DNA from: Villigracilis sp024434165
Lineage (GTDB): Bacteria; Chloroflexota; Anaerolineae; Anaerolineales; Villigracilaceae
Reading direction: 5' to 3'
NCBI GenBank assembly: GCA_030263665.1
Contig: SZPK01000002.1
Location: 69,695 to 133,694, forward strand
DNA: 64,000 nt
This document shows positions 40,930 to 49,580 of this stretch, piece by piece; the first letter of the stretch is position 1; each line of letters starts with the position of its first letter. The notes under the pieces are model-generated. The model was given only the letters and a program-made list of their open reading frames with translations. It ran no database searches and was not told where the DNA came from. The translations under genes and the position numbers were made by a program.

Positions 40930-41304
40930 ATGAAACCCATTAACACCAGGGGCGTGATGGTCGTGCTGGTCGTGATGGTCGTTCTAGCCGCATTTGCCTG
41001 CTCCGCCCTCCCGACCGAAGAACCGCCCGGAGTGGGTGAAAAAGCCGAGCGCGGATATGCCGCCTGCAGCCTGATCATCCATGCGCTGGAACAATACCAT
41101 AGCGAAAAAGGCGAGTACCCGGAGTCGCTCGCAGAATTGACGCCGGACTATCTGGCTGCGATTCCCACCGAGGTCAATGACGAACCGATATCGTACACGA
41201 AGACAGAGGAAAGTTTCTCGCTCTCCTTCTATTACATCGGTCCCGGCATGAACGTCTGCACATTTACCCCCGAAGAACAGTGGCAATGCTCCGGCGCGTA
41301 TTGA
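40930..41304 (+). CDS. small lipoprotein, pseudopilin-like C-terminal fold
   Basis: 124 residues. Signal VVMVVLAAFACSALP ends in lipobox AFAC. The mature part (YAACSLIIHALEQYHSEKGEYPESLAELTPDYLAAIP) recalls the core of type II secretion GspG-like pseudopilins, but the N-terminus is a lipoprotein signal and not a pilin one. Cys pairs (NVCTFTP, WQCSG) may form a disulfide. GAGGAGG-like Shine-Dalgarno precedes ATG 40930. Confidence 0.78.
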   Translation: MKPINTRGVMVVLVVMVVLAAFACSALPTEEPPGVGEKAERGYAACSLIIHALEQYHSEKGEYPESLAELTPDYLAAIPTEVNDEPISYTKTEESFSLSFYYIGPGMNVCTFTPEEQWQCSGAY

Positions 41305-41463
41305 CAACTCATCTTATGCGGCATGGGCGACCCGTCAGGGCTGGATACAGTTTCAATCAACAAAAAAAATTGCCTTTTGCGATGAGTTTTCACAGAACGT
41401 GGTTGGGGCTGCCCCTACCGCGCAAGTTGAACCAACAATAGACTTTATCCAAAACAAAAAATC

Positions 41464-41532
41464 ATCCACGAAGAACACGAATTTTCACGAAAACACGAAA
41501 GAAGTTCGTGTTTCTTCGTGAACCTCGTGGAT
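41464..41532. repeat. CACGAAG-type palindrome
   Basis: ATCCACGAAGAACACGAA at the left and TTCGTGAACCTCGTGGAT at the right form an imperfect long inverted repeat. The 260-base gap 41305-41564 contains nothing else recognised. Confidence 0.65.
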
Positions 41533-41564
41533 AAACAAGTTAATTCGGATAAAATCCAATATTC

Positions 41565-42980
41565 ATGAAACGTTTTTTATTTTCCATTCTTGTATTCAGC
41601 CTCCTCTCCGCTTGCGGCGCGGTTCCGACCCCGCCTCCCACCGCCTCCCCGCAAATCATCGCGGAATGTTTTCTTTACCGCCAGGCGCAGGTGTGGAGCG
41701 ATGCGGATGGCGACGGCGTGTTCGACCCGGAGGAAACCCCGCTGAGTCCTGTTTCGGTGACCATCGAAGCCGTTGACCGTCCCGGCGATTCTTTCAGCGC
41801 GCAAACCGGCAGGGACGGCATCGCCAGCATCAACGGCATCGGCGATTTTGGCGCATTTTGCGACGAACTCACCGCGGAGGTTTCGGTGCCGGAGGGATAC
41901 ACGCCCACTACGCCGCCCGTCCTCGACTTGAAAGGCAAACCGCCCGAGGAAATCCTTCTATTCGGGCTGATGCCGCCGCCCTCGACCCCAACTGCACTCG
42001 ACCCAAGGGACATCCCGCTCCTGTACCCGCCGATGGACCCATTGCCCTTCGAGGAATGTCCGTTCGCCGCGAATTCCCGCCTCAAAGCCATGATCGGCGC
42101 GTTGGAACAGAAGCCCCTCAGCATGGTGACTTTCCAGCCGCCGTATTACGAAAAGCGCGCCAGCATCCGTTGTGAGGCGCGCTCGGCGGATAACGCAATT
42201 TACATTGACGTCTGGTTCGCGCCGGATTCGAAATCCGCCCAACTCGATTACGACGAGGTGAAGCGGTTGATCGGCGGTGATGACGTCCCTGTGAAAGGAT
42301 TGGGCGGGGAAGCGCTGTGGTGGCAAAACGGACTCCGCCTCGAAGCGGTTTCCGGCGGCACACGGTTGACGATCTCGCTGGCATCTCCCATCCCGGATTC
42401 CGCGCATCAGACCGCGCTGTTGGCGGCTCAAGCCATGCAAGCGGTCAACCCCGACGGCGGACTATCCCAACCCGAAAAGATCATCCTCCCCATCGGCGTC
42501 TCCGACCCTGAGACCGTTCACCTGCGCAACTTTGCCGCCGAAAGTGAGATGTTTGAAACGTGCAGCCTGCTCTCGAAGGAGGAATACGAAGCGGTCCTGG
42601 GTCCGTTGGAATATCCGCTCGTCAGCAGCAGCAGCATCGGCGAGCTTGAACCGTTCGAGCGTTACGACTGCACAACCGACCCGCTCGAGCCGGGCGGCTG
42701 GATGTATTACAGCATCGTGTTCGGAACCACGCCGGGCGATATGATCCTGAACTACAAACGCGGAAGCAGCGCCTATCCCGCCAACGCCACCCGCATGGAC
42801 AACCTCGGCGATGAAGCCTGGTACTGGTACAGCGAAGACGGCTCGAACCTGAACCTGAGCGTCCTGCGCGGTAATATCATGCTGGTCATCAATGTCCTGA
42901 TGGCGGATGGTTACGAAAGCCGCGGTCAACTCCGCTTGCTGGCGCGGCTGATTTTGGAGCGGCTCTTCGAGCGCGGATAA
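41565..42980 (+). CDS. hypothetical lipoprotein with SdrD-B-like N-terminal domain
   Basis: 471 residues. Signal FSILVFSLLSACGAVP (lipobox LSAC), then a calcium-loop-like segment VWSDADGDGVFDPEETPLSP followed by SVTIEAVDRPGD, the pattern of SdrD B-like/Cna-B collagen-binding-protein repeats. The rest (about 150-471) contains two regions with similar layout (ECPFAANSRLKAMIG and ETCSLLSKEEYEAVLG, each followed by Cys and beta strands), perhaps an internal duplication. Cell-surface, role unknown. Confidence 0.78.
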   Translation: MKRFLFSILVFSLLSACGAVPTPPPTASPQIIAECFLYRQAQVWSDADGDGVFDPEETPLSPVSVTIEAVDRPGDSFSAQTGRDGIASINGIGDFGAFCDELTAEVSVPEGYTPTTPPVLDLKGKPPEEILLFGLMPPPSTPTALDPRDIPLLYPPMDPLPFEECPFAANSRLKAMIGALEQKPLSMVTFQPPYYEKRASIRCEARSADNAIYIDVWFAPDSKSAQLDYDEVKRLIGGDDVPVKGLGGEALWWQNGLRLEAVSGGTRLTISLASPIPDSAHQTALLAAQAMQAVNPDGGLSQPEKIILPIGVSDPETVHLRNFAAESEMFETCSLLSKEEYEAVLGPLEYPLVSSSSIGELEPFERYDCTTDPLEPGGWMYYSIVFGTTPGDMILNYKRGSSAYPANATRMDNLGDEAWYWYSEDGSNLNLSVLRGNIMLVINVLMADGYESRGQLRLLARLILERLFERG

Positions 42981-42995
42981 AGGAATCGAACCCAT

Positions 42996-43220
42996 ATGCC
43001 TCTCATCCCTTTCGATTACGAAGCATTCGATTATGAAGTGTTCGTAGAAACCCTGCTGACGCGGCTGGACCTGCACAGCGACATCCGCGTCCTGCCATAC
43101 GGAATTGACATCAACCCGAAAGGTCATCTGGATGCGTTCATCCTGCTCTGGCTGATCGCCCATGCGCCGCCCGAAGCCGTCGCCGAAGCGGAGCGGCAAT
43201 CCCGGCGCAGAGAGGTGTGA
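42996..43220 (+). CDS. small hypothetical protein, 74 aa
   Basis: Begins MPLIPFDYEAFDYEVFVETLL; an acidic, aromatic N-terminus and a helical C-terminus (DAFILLWLIAHAPPEAVAEA). No domain recognised. Starts 15 bases after the lipoprotein gene. Confidence 0.55.
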   Translation: MPLIPFDYEAFDYEVFVETLLTRLDLHSDIRVLPYGIDINPKGHLDAFILLWLIAHAPPEAVAEAERQSRRREV

Positions 43221-43250
43221 TGCCGCCGCAGAAAGGGCGAAGCGCGCGGG

Positions 43251-43270
43251 TATAATCGAAACAGGTTTCC
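43251..43270 (+). promoter_or_regulatory. -10 box TATAAT before the six-TM gene
   Basis: TATAAT at 43251-43256, 14 bases before ATG 43271. Very short predicted leader. Confidence 0.45.
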
Positions 43271-43996
43271 ATGTCTCAACAAATCACCGTCAAACTCAAC
43301 CCCAAACGCGCGCTTGTCTTCCTGTTTACGCTGGTTGCCGTGCTCGTCGGCATGAGCATCTGGGGACAGCGCATCAAATACTTCGGCGTCGCCGACATCC
43401 GCGGAGCCTGGCATGAATTCCTGCTTGACCTGCTCATGTCCGCGTTTTATCTGGATGCGGAAAGCAACATCCCGACCTTTGCCAACGCCCTGCTGTTGTT
43501 CATCCCTGCGCTCCTGCTTGCCGCCATCGGCGCATGGAAAAGCGTCGTCGGAGACCGCTTCCGTTTTCACTGGTTCGCGCTTGCGCTGATCTTCCTGCTT
43601 CTCTCGTTCGACGAAGCCGCCGCCCTGCACGAACGGCTCATCAAACCCATGCGCGCAATCGCCGGGGCGGAGGGAATTTTCTATTTTGCGTGGGTCATTC
43701 CCGGTCTGGCTGCGGCGGCGTTGTTCGGGCTGGCATTTCTGATGTTCTTCCTGCATCTCGAAACCAGGTTCAAAATCCTGTTTTTTCTCTCGCTCGCGGT
43801 GTACATCGGCGGCGTGATCGGCGGTGAGATGGTCAGCGGATATTTTGCCGCCAACCTCGGTCAAAAGAACTTTACCTACGCGGTGATCGCCAGCTTCGAA
43901 GAATCGGTGGAAATGTTCGGCGCATCGCTCATCATCTACTCCCTGCTCGAATATCTCCGGCAATCCCTCCCCGAAGGCTTGACGATAAGGTTATGA
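43271..43996 (+). CDS. six-TM membrane protein with conserved acidic/His residues
   Basis: 241 residues with about six TM helices (14-32, 67-87, 97-112, 134-162, 168-190, 200-225). Charged residues lie at or in membrane segments: LSFDEAAALHERL and ASFEESVEMFGASL. This pattern suggests metal or heme coordination but no family was recognised. The stop overlaps the start of the cytochrome-b5-like gene (ATGA at 43993), so the two products probably act together. Confidence 0.75.
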   Translation: MSQQITVKLNPKRALVFLFTLVAVLVGMSIWGQRIKYFGVADIRGAWHEFLLDLLMSAFYLDAESNIPTFANALLLFIPALLLAAIGAWKSVVGDRFRFHWFALALIFLLLSFDEAAALHERLIKPMRAIAGAEGIFYFAWVIPGLAAAALFGLAFLMFFLHLETRFKILFFLSLAVYIGGVIGGEMVSGYFAANLGQKNFTYAVIASFEESVEMFGASLIIYSLLEYLRQSLPEGLTIRL

Positions 43997-44244
43997 TCGT
44001 TCCAGACCGCCTCATCACCCTCCAGGAACTGAAGCGCGGCACCGGCGAACGCGGCACGCGCAAACTCGTCGCATACAACGGCATCGTCTACGACGTGACC
44101 GACTGCCCCAAGTGGCGGCTGGACCTGCACGAAAATTTGCACTTCCCCGGGCAGGACCTGACCAGCGAACTTCCCGAGGCGCCGCACAAAGAGGAAGTTT
44201 TCAAGCACGATTGCGTGAAGATCGTTGGAAAGTTGGAAGGTTGA
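43993..44244 (+). CDS. cytochrome b5-like heme/steroid-binding domain protein
   Basis: 83 residues of the small Cyt-b5-like group: RKLVAYNGIVYDVTDCP, WRLDLHENLHFPGQDLT, LPEAPHKEEVF. The axial His residues of classical b5 are not both in their normal HPGG context; H in LHENLH and APH could serve. Coupled to the preceding membrane protein, it may supply its electron carrier. The last codons overlap a perfect 15-bp hairpin. Confidence 0.8.
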   Translation: MIVPDRLITLQELKRGTGERGTRKLVAYNGIVYDVTDCPKWRLDLHENLHFPGQDLTSELPEAPHKEEVFKHDCVKIVGKLEG

Positions 44245-44274
44245 ACGTTTTAACCTTTTAACCTTCCAACTTTC
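44228..44274. repeat. heptamer-type hairpin at the end of the b5-like gene
   Basis: GAAAGTTGGAAGGTT (44228-44242) and AACCTTCCAACTTTC (44260-44274), perfect 15-bp arms; a terminator-like fold overlapping the stop codon. Confidence 0.75.
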
Positions 44275-44294
44275 AAAAAAGGAACCAAATCGAA

Positions 44295-46022
44295 ATGACA
44301 TCCCTCAAATGGTGGCAGACTGCGGTCTTCTATCAAATCTATCCGCGTTCGTTTGCAGACGGGAACGGCGACGGCATCGGCGACTTTCCCGGTATGACCG
44401 AAAAACTGGACTATCTCTCCGACCTGGGCGTGGATGCCATCTGGCTCTCGCCGCATTTCCCCTCTCCCAACTGGGATTGCGGCTACGACATTTCGGATTA
44501 CACCAACGTCGCGCCGGAATACGGCACAATGGAAGACTTCAAACGTTTCCTACACGAGGCGCACAAACGGAACATGCGCGTCATCCTGGACCTTGTGCTG
44601 AATCACACCTCCGACGAACATCCCTGGTTTCTGGAGTCAAAATCCAGCCGCGACAACCCCAAAGCAGATTGGTACGTGTGGGTGGATGCCCCGCCGAACA
44701 ACTGGCAATCCTGCTTCGACGGCGACGCATGGACGTACGTCCCCGAACGGAATCAGTACTATTATCACTACTTCATGAAGCAGCAGCCGGATTTGAACTG
44801 GCACAACCCCGAAGTGAAGCAAGCCATGTGGGACGTGGTCCGCTTCTGGCTCGACCTCGGCGTGGACGGTTTCCGCCTCGATGCCATCGGCACCATCTTT
44901 GAAGACCCGAACTTCACACCGCATGACGTCCCCTTGAATCTGGCGGAACTGCGCCGCTTTTCCGAACTGGCGCAAACCGAAGCGGACAAAAAACTGAAAG
45001 ACAAATACTGGCACGATATGTTCAAGCGCCAATGGGGACAGCCCGGCGTACATGGATTAATGAAGGAACTGCGCGCCATCCTCGATGAATACGACGGCGA
45101 CCGCATGCTGGTCGGCGAGGACGACAACATCGAATACATGGGGAACGGCAAAGACGAACTGCATCTTGTCTTCAATTTCCCGCTCATGCGCACAGAACGG
45201 CTCACACCCGTGCACATCCGCGAGAACCAAAAGGACAGACTGCGCCAACTGGACGCCCTCCCCGCCGAACGGGGCTGGCCCTGCAACACGCTGGGCAACC
45301 ACGATTGCTCCCGCCTCTACACCCGCTTCGGCAACAAGCTCCACGACGCCGAACTCGCCCGCTTGCACGCCGCGCTGGTGCTGACTCTGCGAGGCACGCC
45401 CTTCCTTTACAACGGCGAAGAGATCGGCATGACCGATTACATGCTCACGGATATTTCGCAGGTGAAAGATACGATGGGCTCCTGGTATTACCACGCCATC
45501 GTCACCGAAATGGGCGTCCACCCGGAGGAGGCGATGGTGCGCACCGCCGAGATGACCCGCGACAAGAACCGCACGCCCATGCAGTGGTCGAACTCGCCCA
45601 ACGCGGGCTTCTCCCCGGCGGGCGTCAACCCCTGGCTGCCGGTCAACCCGAATTTCGAGGATGGCATCAACGTTCGGGACCAGGAGCGCAACCCGGATTC
45701 ACTGTTCAACTACTACAAGCATCTGCTGCGCGTGCGCAGGGCGTCGCCTGCGCTCCAACTCGGTGAGTATGCGCCTTTGCACGTCACTGCCGAAGATTAT
45801 TTCGCCTTTCTGCGTACCTCCGATTTGCAGCAGGCGCTCGTGGTGCTGAACTTCTCTGATAAGAGGCTCGAATTGGACTTTTCAAAGACGAAGGGGATCA
45901 AGGCGGCAAAACTTCGCACCTTGTTTTCGAGCGCAGTCTGCTCACAACTGGAAGCATCCCCGCAGCATTTGGTCGTCGCGCCTTTCGAAGCCTATATCGC
46001 CGAGATTCTTCGAAATGATTGA
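44295..46022 (+). CDS. GH13 alpha-glucosidase (oligo-1,6-glucosidase/trehalose-hydrolase type)
   Basis: 575 residues, (beta/alpha)8 barrel. Region I AIWLSPHFPSP and LVLNHTSDEHPWF; nucleophile Asp196 in DGFRLDA; acid/base Glu275 in MLVGEDDN; transition-state Asp337 in LGNHDCSR. The QPDLNWHNP block is typical of the GH13 oligo-1,6-glucosidase, alpha-glucosidase and trehalulose synthase cluster. No signal, so cytoplasmic. Exact substrate (maltose, isomaltose, sucrose or trehalose-P) cannot be fixed. Confidence 0.94.
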   Translation: MTSLKWWQTAVFYQIYPRSFADGNGDGIGDFPGMTEKLDYLSDLGVDAIWLSPHFPSPNWDCGYDISDYTNVAPEYGTMEDFKRFLHEAHKRNMRVILDLVLNHTSDEHPWFLESKSSRDNPKADWYVWVDAPPNNWQSCFDGDAWTYVPERNQYYYHYFMKQQPDLNWHNPEVKQAMWDVVRFWLDLGVDGFRLDAIGTIFEDPNFTPHDVPLNLAELRRFSELAQTEADKKLKDKYWHDMFKRQWGQPGVHGLMKELRAILDEYDGDRMLVGEDDNIEYMGNGKDELHLVFNFPLMRTERLTPVHIRENQKDRLRQLDALPAERGWPCNTLGNHDCSRLYTRFGNKLHDAELARLHAALVLTLRGTPFLYNGEEIGMTDYMLTDISQVKDTMGSWYYHAIVTEMGVHPEEAMVRTAEMTRDKNRTPMQWSNSPNAGFSPAGVNPWLPVNPNFEDGINVRDQERNPDSLFNYYKHLLRVRRASPALQLGEYAPLHVTAEDYFAFLRTSDLQQALVVLNFSDKRLELDFSKTKGIKAAKLRTLFSSAVCSQLEASPQHLVVAPFEAYIAEILRND

Positions 46023-46275
46023 TTTCCTTCCACCCGCGCTCGAAAATAACGCCAACGCCGCTTCAAAAAGGTCAACGTCCAAACAATTCGTCGCCCTGTG
46101 CGGACGCATCTTCCGCGACGCCGACCCGCAGTATTTTCCCTCCGCCGAACATCGCGGGCGGACGATCCGCCTCTGCACGGAAGCGTGCCTGGGCGCATTC
46201 CTCGCCGACCCGGAGTTGTTTTACAAAGTACATCGCAACTCGGAAAGGACACAACCCAATGTGGAAACCAGGTGA
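46015..46275 (+). CDS. small YHS/TRASH-like metal-binding protein
   Basis: 86 residues starting inside the end of the GH13 gene (8-base overlap). The C-terminal part CGRIFRDADPQYFPS, GRTIRLCTEACLGAFLADP and LFYKVHR resembles a YHS/TRASH domain with two Cys as possible metal ligands. The N-terminal 30 residues are low-complexity. The next ATG is 17 bases before its stop, so the three genes overlap in a chain. Confidence 0.6.
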   Translation: MIDFLPPALENNANAASKRSTSKQFVALCGRIFRDADPQYFPSAEHRGRTIRLCTEACLGAFLADPELFYKVHRNSERTQPNVETR

Positions 46276-46879
46276 CGTGATCGCCTGGAGGGAGGTTTTC
46301 CGGGGTCGGGTTTGGCACGCATTGTCGTGCTTTGTTGTAAAAGACGCGCCCAATGAAATCGTCATTGTGGCTCTCCCGGGCTCGGAGCGCATGATTGAAG
46401 AGCATTACCCGAAGGGCAAAAATAACGGAAAACGCCGTTGGGATTTCAGGCTTACTGACTGGAAACTCGAAAGGCTCCCCTGGCACAGCACCCGGGCATT
46501 GCAGATCCTTGAGCCCCATAAGTTTTACTCAACCATCTATTTTTGGGATCATGCCAGCGGCGAGTTCCTCTGTTACTACATCAATTTCCAACTTCCTTTT
46601 CGGAGAAAAGGCAACATCATTGACACTCTCGATTTGGATTTGGACCTGGTCATCAAGCCCGATTTTTCGTATGAATGGAAGGATTTGGATGACTTTCAAA
46701 AAGCAAAAGAGGCGGGCTTGATCCAGCCGGAGTGGATCGCCAAAATCGAAACGGCAAAAGAGGAAGTTCTCGAAAGGCTCGAAAAGCGCAGTTATCCGCT
46801 GGATGGTTCCTGGTTGAATTGGCGACCAGATTCAAAATGGCTCGTTTCTCAACTTCCCGCAAATTGGAATAGTCTTTAG
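46259..46879 (+). CDS. DUF402-family protein (YgaC/Ntdp-like)
   Basis: 206 residues. The core YYINFQLPFRRKGNIIDTLD, LDLDLVIKPDFSYEWKDLDDF and EAGLIQPEWI are DUF402 hallmarks; the Asp/Glu cluster binds divalent metal in the family's nucleoside tri- and diphosphatases and in FAU-1-like RNA-binding proteins. ATG 46259 (MWKPGDVIAWREV) is chosen; the longer frame from 46019 would run antisense-like through the YHS gene. Confidence 0.86.
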   Translation: MWKPGDVIAWREVFRGRVWHALSCFVVKDAPNEIVIVALPGSERMIEEHYPKGKNNGKRRWDFRLTDWKLERLPWHSTRALQILEPHKFYSTIYFWDHASGEFLCYYINFQLPFRRKGNIIDTLDLDLDLVIKPDFSYEWKDLDDFQKAKEAGLIQPEWIAKIETAKEEVLERLEKRSYPLDGSWLNWRPDSKWLVSQLPANWNSL

Positions 46880-46888
46880 AGGTAGAAA

Positions 46889-47662
46889 ATGATTCTTCCA
46901 CGAAAAGAAATTCAGTATGACCGATATGAATTCAAAAAATGGGAGCATTTCGACGCAGAAACCATCGTGGAGACTCCCGTCTCATTGACCGTGAACGGCG
47001 AAGTGTGGATCACATTCATGTGCACTCCGATCCATCTCGAAGAATTGGCGGTGGGATTTTTATACAACGAAGGCATCATCGAAAGCATGGACGAGGTTGC
47101 GGACGTCCGCCTCTGTGAACACGGCGACAACGTGGACGTGTGGCTCAACCATGACGCGGAACAACCCGCAAACTGGCGCAGGACTTCGGGCTGTACGGGC
47201 GGCGTCACGGCGGTTGATCTTTTAGCGAAACCAAATGTTAATTTCGGAGAGAACAAGCTCAAGGTCCAGCCCGAGGCGATTATGGAAATGGTGGAGAACC
47301 TGATCCAGTCCCAGGAACTCTATCGCGACACGGGCGGCGTCCACACCTCTGCTCTTTGCGATGGTGAAAAAGTCGTTGTGGCAGCGGATGACATCGGCAG
47401 GCATAACACGCTCGATAAAATCGCGGGAATGTGCTTGATGAAAAACATCTGGACACCAACTCGCATCCTGATCACCACTGGGCGCATCAGTTCCGAGATG
47501 CTGCAAAAAGCCGCGCGGCTCGAGGCGCCGATTTTGATCTCACGCACCTCCCCATCGTCGCTCTCGATTGAAATGGCGCAGCGTTACGGCATCACGCTGA
47601 TTGGTTACGCAAGGAAACACCGCTTCAACGTGTATTCGCACGCACAGCGAGTCGGTTTGTAA
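46889..47662 (+). CDS. fdhD: formate dehydrogenase accessory sulfurtransferase FdhD
   Basis: 257 residues. FdhD transfers sulfur from the cysteine desulfurase to the Mo-bis-MGD cofactor of formate dehydrogenase. Seen: CTPIHLEELAVGFLYNEGII, RRTSGCTGGV (reactive Cys region) and DDIGRHNTLDKIAGMCL. It has one Cys in the loop in place of CxxC. The operon-mates downstream are the FDH subunits. Cytoplasmic. Confidence 0.95.
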   Translation: MILPRKEIQYDRYEFKKWEHFDAETIVETPVSLTVNGEVWITFMCTPIHLEELAVGFLYNEGIIESMDEVADVRLCEHGDNVDVWLNHDAEQPANWRRTSGCTGGVTAVDLLAKPNVNFGENKLKVQPEAIMEMVENLIQSQELYRDTGGVHTSALCDGEKVVVAADDIGRHNTLDKIAGMCLMKNIWTPTRILITTGRISSEMLQKAARLEAPILISRTSPSSLSIEMAQRYGITLIGYARKHRFNVYSHAQRVGL

Positions 47663-47665
47663 CCT

Positions 47666-47696
47666 GTAGCGCGAGATAATATCTCGCGCTACTTTT
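47666..47696 (+). terminator. terminator-like hairpin after fdhD
   Basis: GTAGCGCGAGATA and TATCTCGCGCTAC, an almost gapless 13-bp stem, followed by TTTTATG. Would separate fdhD from the FDH genes; read-through possible. Confidence 0.75.
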
Positions 47697-47778
47697 ATGA
47701 CGAATGTCCGAGCGGGGCGTGAGCAATGAAACTTACCTAAATTGACAGGGCAAGGAATAATAGCAATGGAGCAACAGC

Positions 47779-49542
47779 ATGACCAACAAACACATCACCC
47801 ACAAGCCGATCCCGCCTGAGGTTCTGGAAATCGCACAAAGACACGGGCATGATCAAGAAGCCGCGCTGGAGGTTTTGAAGGAAATTCAAACGCTTCAGAC
47901 TCACCTGACGGCTGATTCCGTGACCGATGCCGCTCGCGCGCTTGGAGTTCCCCCCCACCGTCTGTACGGCATGGCAACCTTCTATTCGATGTTGTCATTC
48001 GAGGAACGGAACAACGTCTTGCGTGTGTGCGATGGTCCCGTGTGTTGGTTGAAGAAAGCGACCATAGACGATGGACGACAGACCATTGATAAATGGTCGT
48101 CAATGGTCAATGGTCAATGGTCGGTCGAGCGAACCTCCTGCCTGGGTCTCTGCGACCGCGCGCCTGCGGTTTTGGTGAACGACGAACAGGCAGGTCCTGT
48201 TGAGATTGACGATGCGCAGAAAGTCTGCGAAGGCTGGCGGGGCGTTCCAACCGATTACAGCCAGCCGCGCAAAGGCGAATTGCGCGTGATGACGGCATTG
48301 ATCGGGAAGATTGACCCCGATTCGATTGAAGATGCGTTGGCAAATGAAGTCTATGGCGGACTGAAGTCTGCCCTGCAGAAAACACCCGAGGAGACGCTTG
48401 CCGAGGTGGAAGCATCGGGTTTGCAGGGACGTGGCGGCGCGGGCTTTCCTGTCGGACGCAAGTGGCGCTTCGTTGCCAGCGAAAAACGAACGCCGCGATA
48501 CCTCATCTGCAATGCTGATGAATCCGAGCCGCTCATCTTCAAAGACCGCGTGCTGATTGACACGAATCCGCATCAATTGATCGAAGGCATCACGATTGGC
48601 GGCTACGCCAGCGGCGCGTCCGAGGCGTGGATTTACATTCGCGGGGAATATGAATACCAGGCACGGCGGCTGGAAAACGCCATCGAGCAGGCAATATCCA
48701 AGAATCTTTTAGGCGAAAATATTTTAGGAAGCGGCTTCTCGTTCCACATCCATGTTCATCGCGGCGCGGGGGCATACATCTGCGGCGAAGAAACGGCGTT
48801 GATCGAGTCGCTGGAGGGCAAGCGCGGTGAGCCGAGGCTGCGTCCGCCCTACCCGCCCCAGTTCGGCTTTCGCGGGCAGCCGACAGCGGTGAATAATGTT
48901 GAGTCATTTTGCGCGGTACCGCACATCCTGAAAAACGGCGCGGAGTGGTGGAAGTCGCTTTCGGGATACAAAACGCCCGGCACGAAACTGTACATGGCGC
49001 TGGGGCATGTGAAGAAACCCGGACTGTTCGAGGCGCCGTTTGGCTTGACCCTGCGCCAGGTCATCGAAGATTTCGGCGGCGGGATGCTGGATGGTTCGAC
49101 GTTCAAATTTGCCCTGTGCGGCGGCGCGGCGGGAACCATCGTGGATGAATCCCTGCTCGATGTGCCGATTGACTACGCCTCGGCGCAGCAGGGAATTTCG
49201 CTCGGCGCGGGCGCCTTTCTGGTCTGCGATCAGCGCGTTTCCGTTGTCGCCATGCTGCGTGAATTGCTGCATTTCTTCGCGGCGGAATCCTGTGGTAAAT
49301 GCACACCCTGCCGAGTGGGTACCTGGCGCTCGCTGGAAATTTTAGACCGCATGGTGGAAGGTAAAGGTCAAGCAGGTGATGTGGATGAATTGAAATCGCT
49401 CGCGGACCTGATGCAAGACTCGTCCTTCTGCGGGCTGGGACAGAGCGTGGGAATTCCGATGAAGTCAGCGATGGAGCATTTTGCGCCAGAATTTGAGAAG
49501 ACAGTGAAGCGAGTCAAAAGTCGAAGGTCAAAGGTCGCCTGA
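47779..49542 (+). CDS. NuoE-NuoF fusion, NADH-binding subunit of formate dehydrogenase
   Basis: 587 residues. N-terminal NuoE-like thioredoxin-fold [2Fe-2S] domain with Cys84, 89, 121 and 125. Residues 95-116 between the Cys pairs are encoded by a heptameric repeat. The NuoF-like part has LQGRGGAGFPVGRKWRF (FMN/NADH), EEGRGE-type GAGAYICGEETALIESLEGKRG and the C-terminal [4Fe-4S] SCGKCTPCRVGTWR plus Cys in SSFCGLG. It would oxidise FDH electrons to form NADH. The extreme C-terminus (KSRRSKVA) comes from another repeat. Confidence 0.93.
   Translation: MTNKHITHKPIPPEVLEIAQRHGHDQEAALEVLKEIQTLQTHLTADSVTDAARALGVPPHRLYGMATFYSMLSFEERNNVLRVCDGPVCWLKKATIDDGRQTIDKWSSMVNGQWSVERTSCLGLCDRAPAVLVNDEQAGPVEIDDAQKVCEGWRGVPTDYSQPRKGELRVMTALIGKIDPDSIEDALANEVYGGLKSALQKTPEETLAEVEASGLQGRGGAGFPVGRKWRFVASEKRTPRYLICNADESEPLIFKDRVLIDTNPHQLIEGITIGGYASGASEAWIYIRGEYEYQARRLENAIEQAISKNLLGENILGSGFSFHIHVHRGAGAYICGEETALIESLEGKRGEPRLRPPYPPQFGFRGQPTAVNNVESFCAVPHILKNGAEWWKSLSGYKTPGTKLYMALGHVKKPGLFEAPFGLTLRQVIEDFGGGMLDGSTFKFALCGGAAGTIVDESLLDVPIDYASAQQGISLGAGAFLVCDQRVSVVAMLRELLHFFAAESCGKCTPCRVGTWRSLEILDRMVEGKGQAGDVDELKSLADLMQDSSFCGLGQSVGIPMKSAMEHFAPEFEKTVKRVKSRRSKVA
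48061..48126. repeat. heptameric repeat in frame inside the NuoE domain
   Basis: GACCATA GACGATG GACGACA GACCATT, then TGGTCGTC AATGGTC AATGGTC AATGGTC. Encodes residues 95-116 between the two Fe-S Cys pairs without disrupting the frame. Confidence 0.85.
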
Positions 49543-49556
49543 CCTTCGACTTTCGA
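49510..49556. repeat. heptameric repeat hairpin at the NuoE-F stop
   Basis: AAAGTCGAAGGTCA and TGACCTTCGACTTT are perfect 14-bp arms. The stop codon lies inside the right arm, so the last residues are repeat-encoded. Same AGTCGAA family as 28290-28343. Confidence 0.8.
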
Positions 49557-49580
49557 TCTCCAACCGAACATAGGTGAAAC

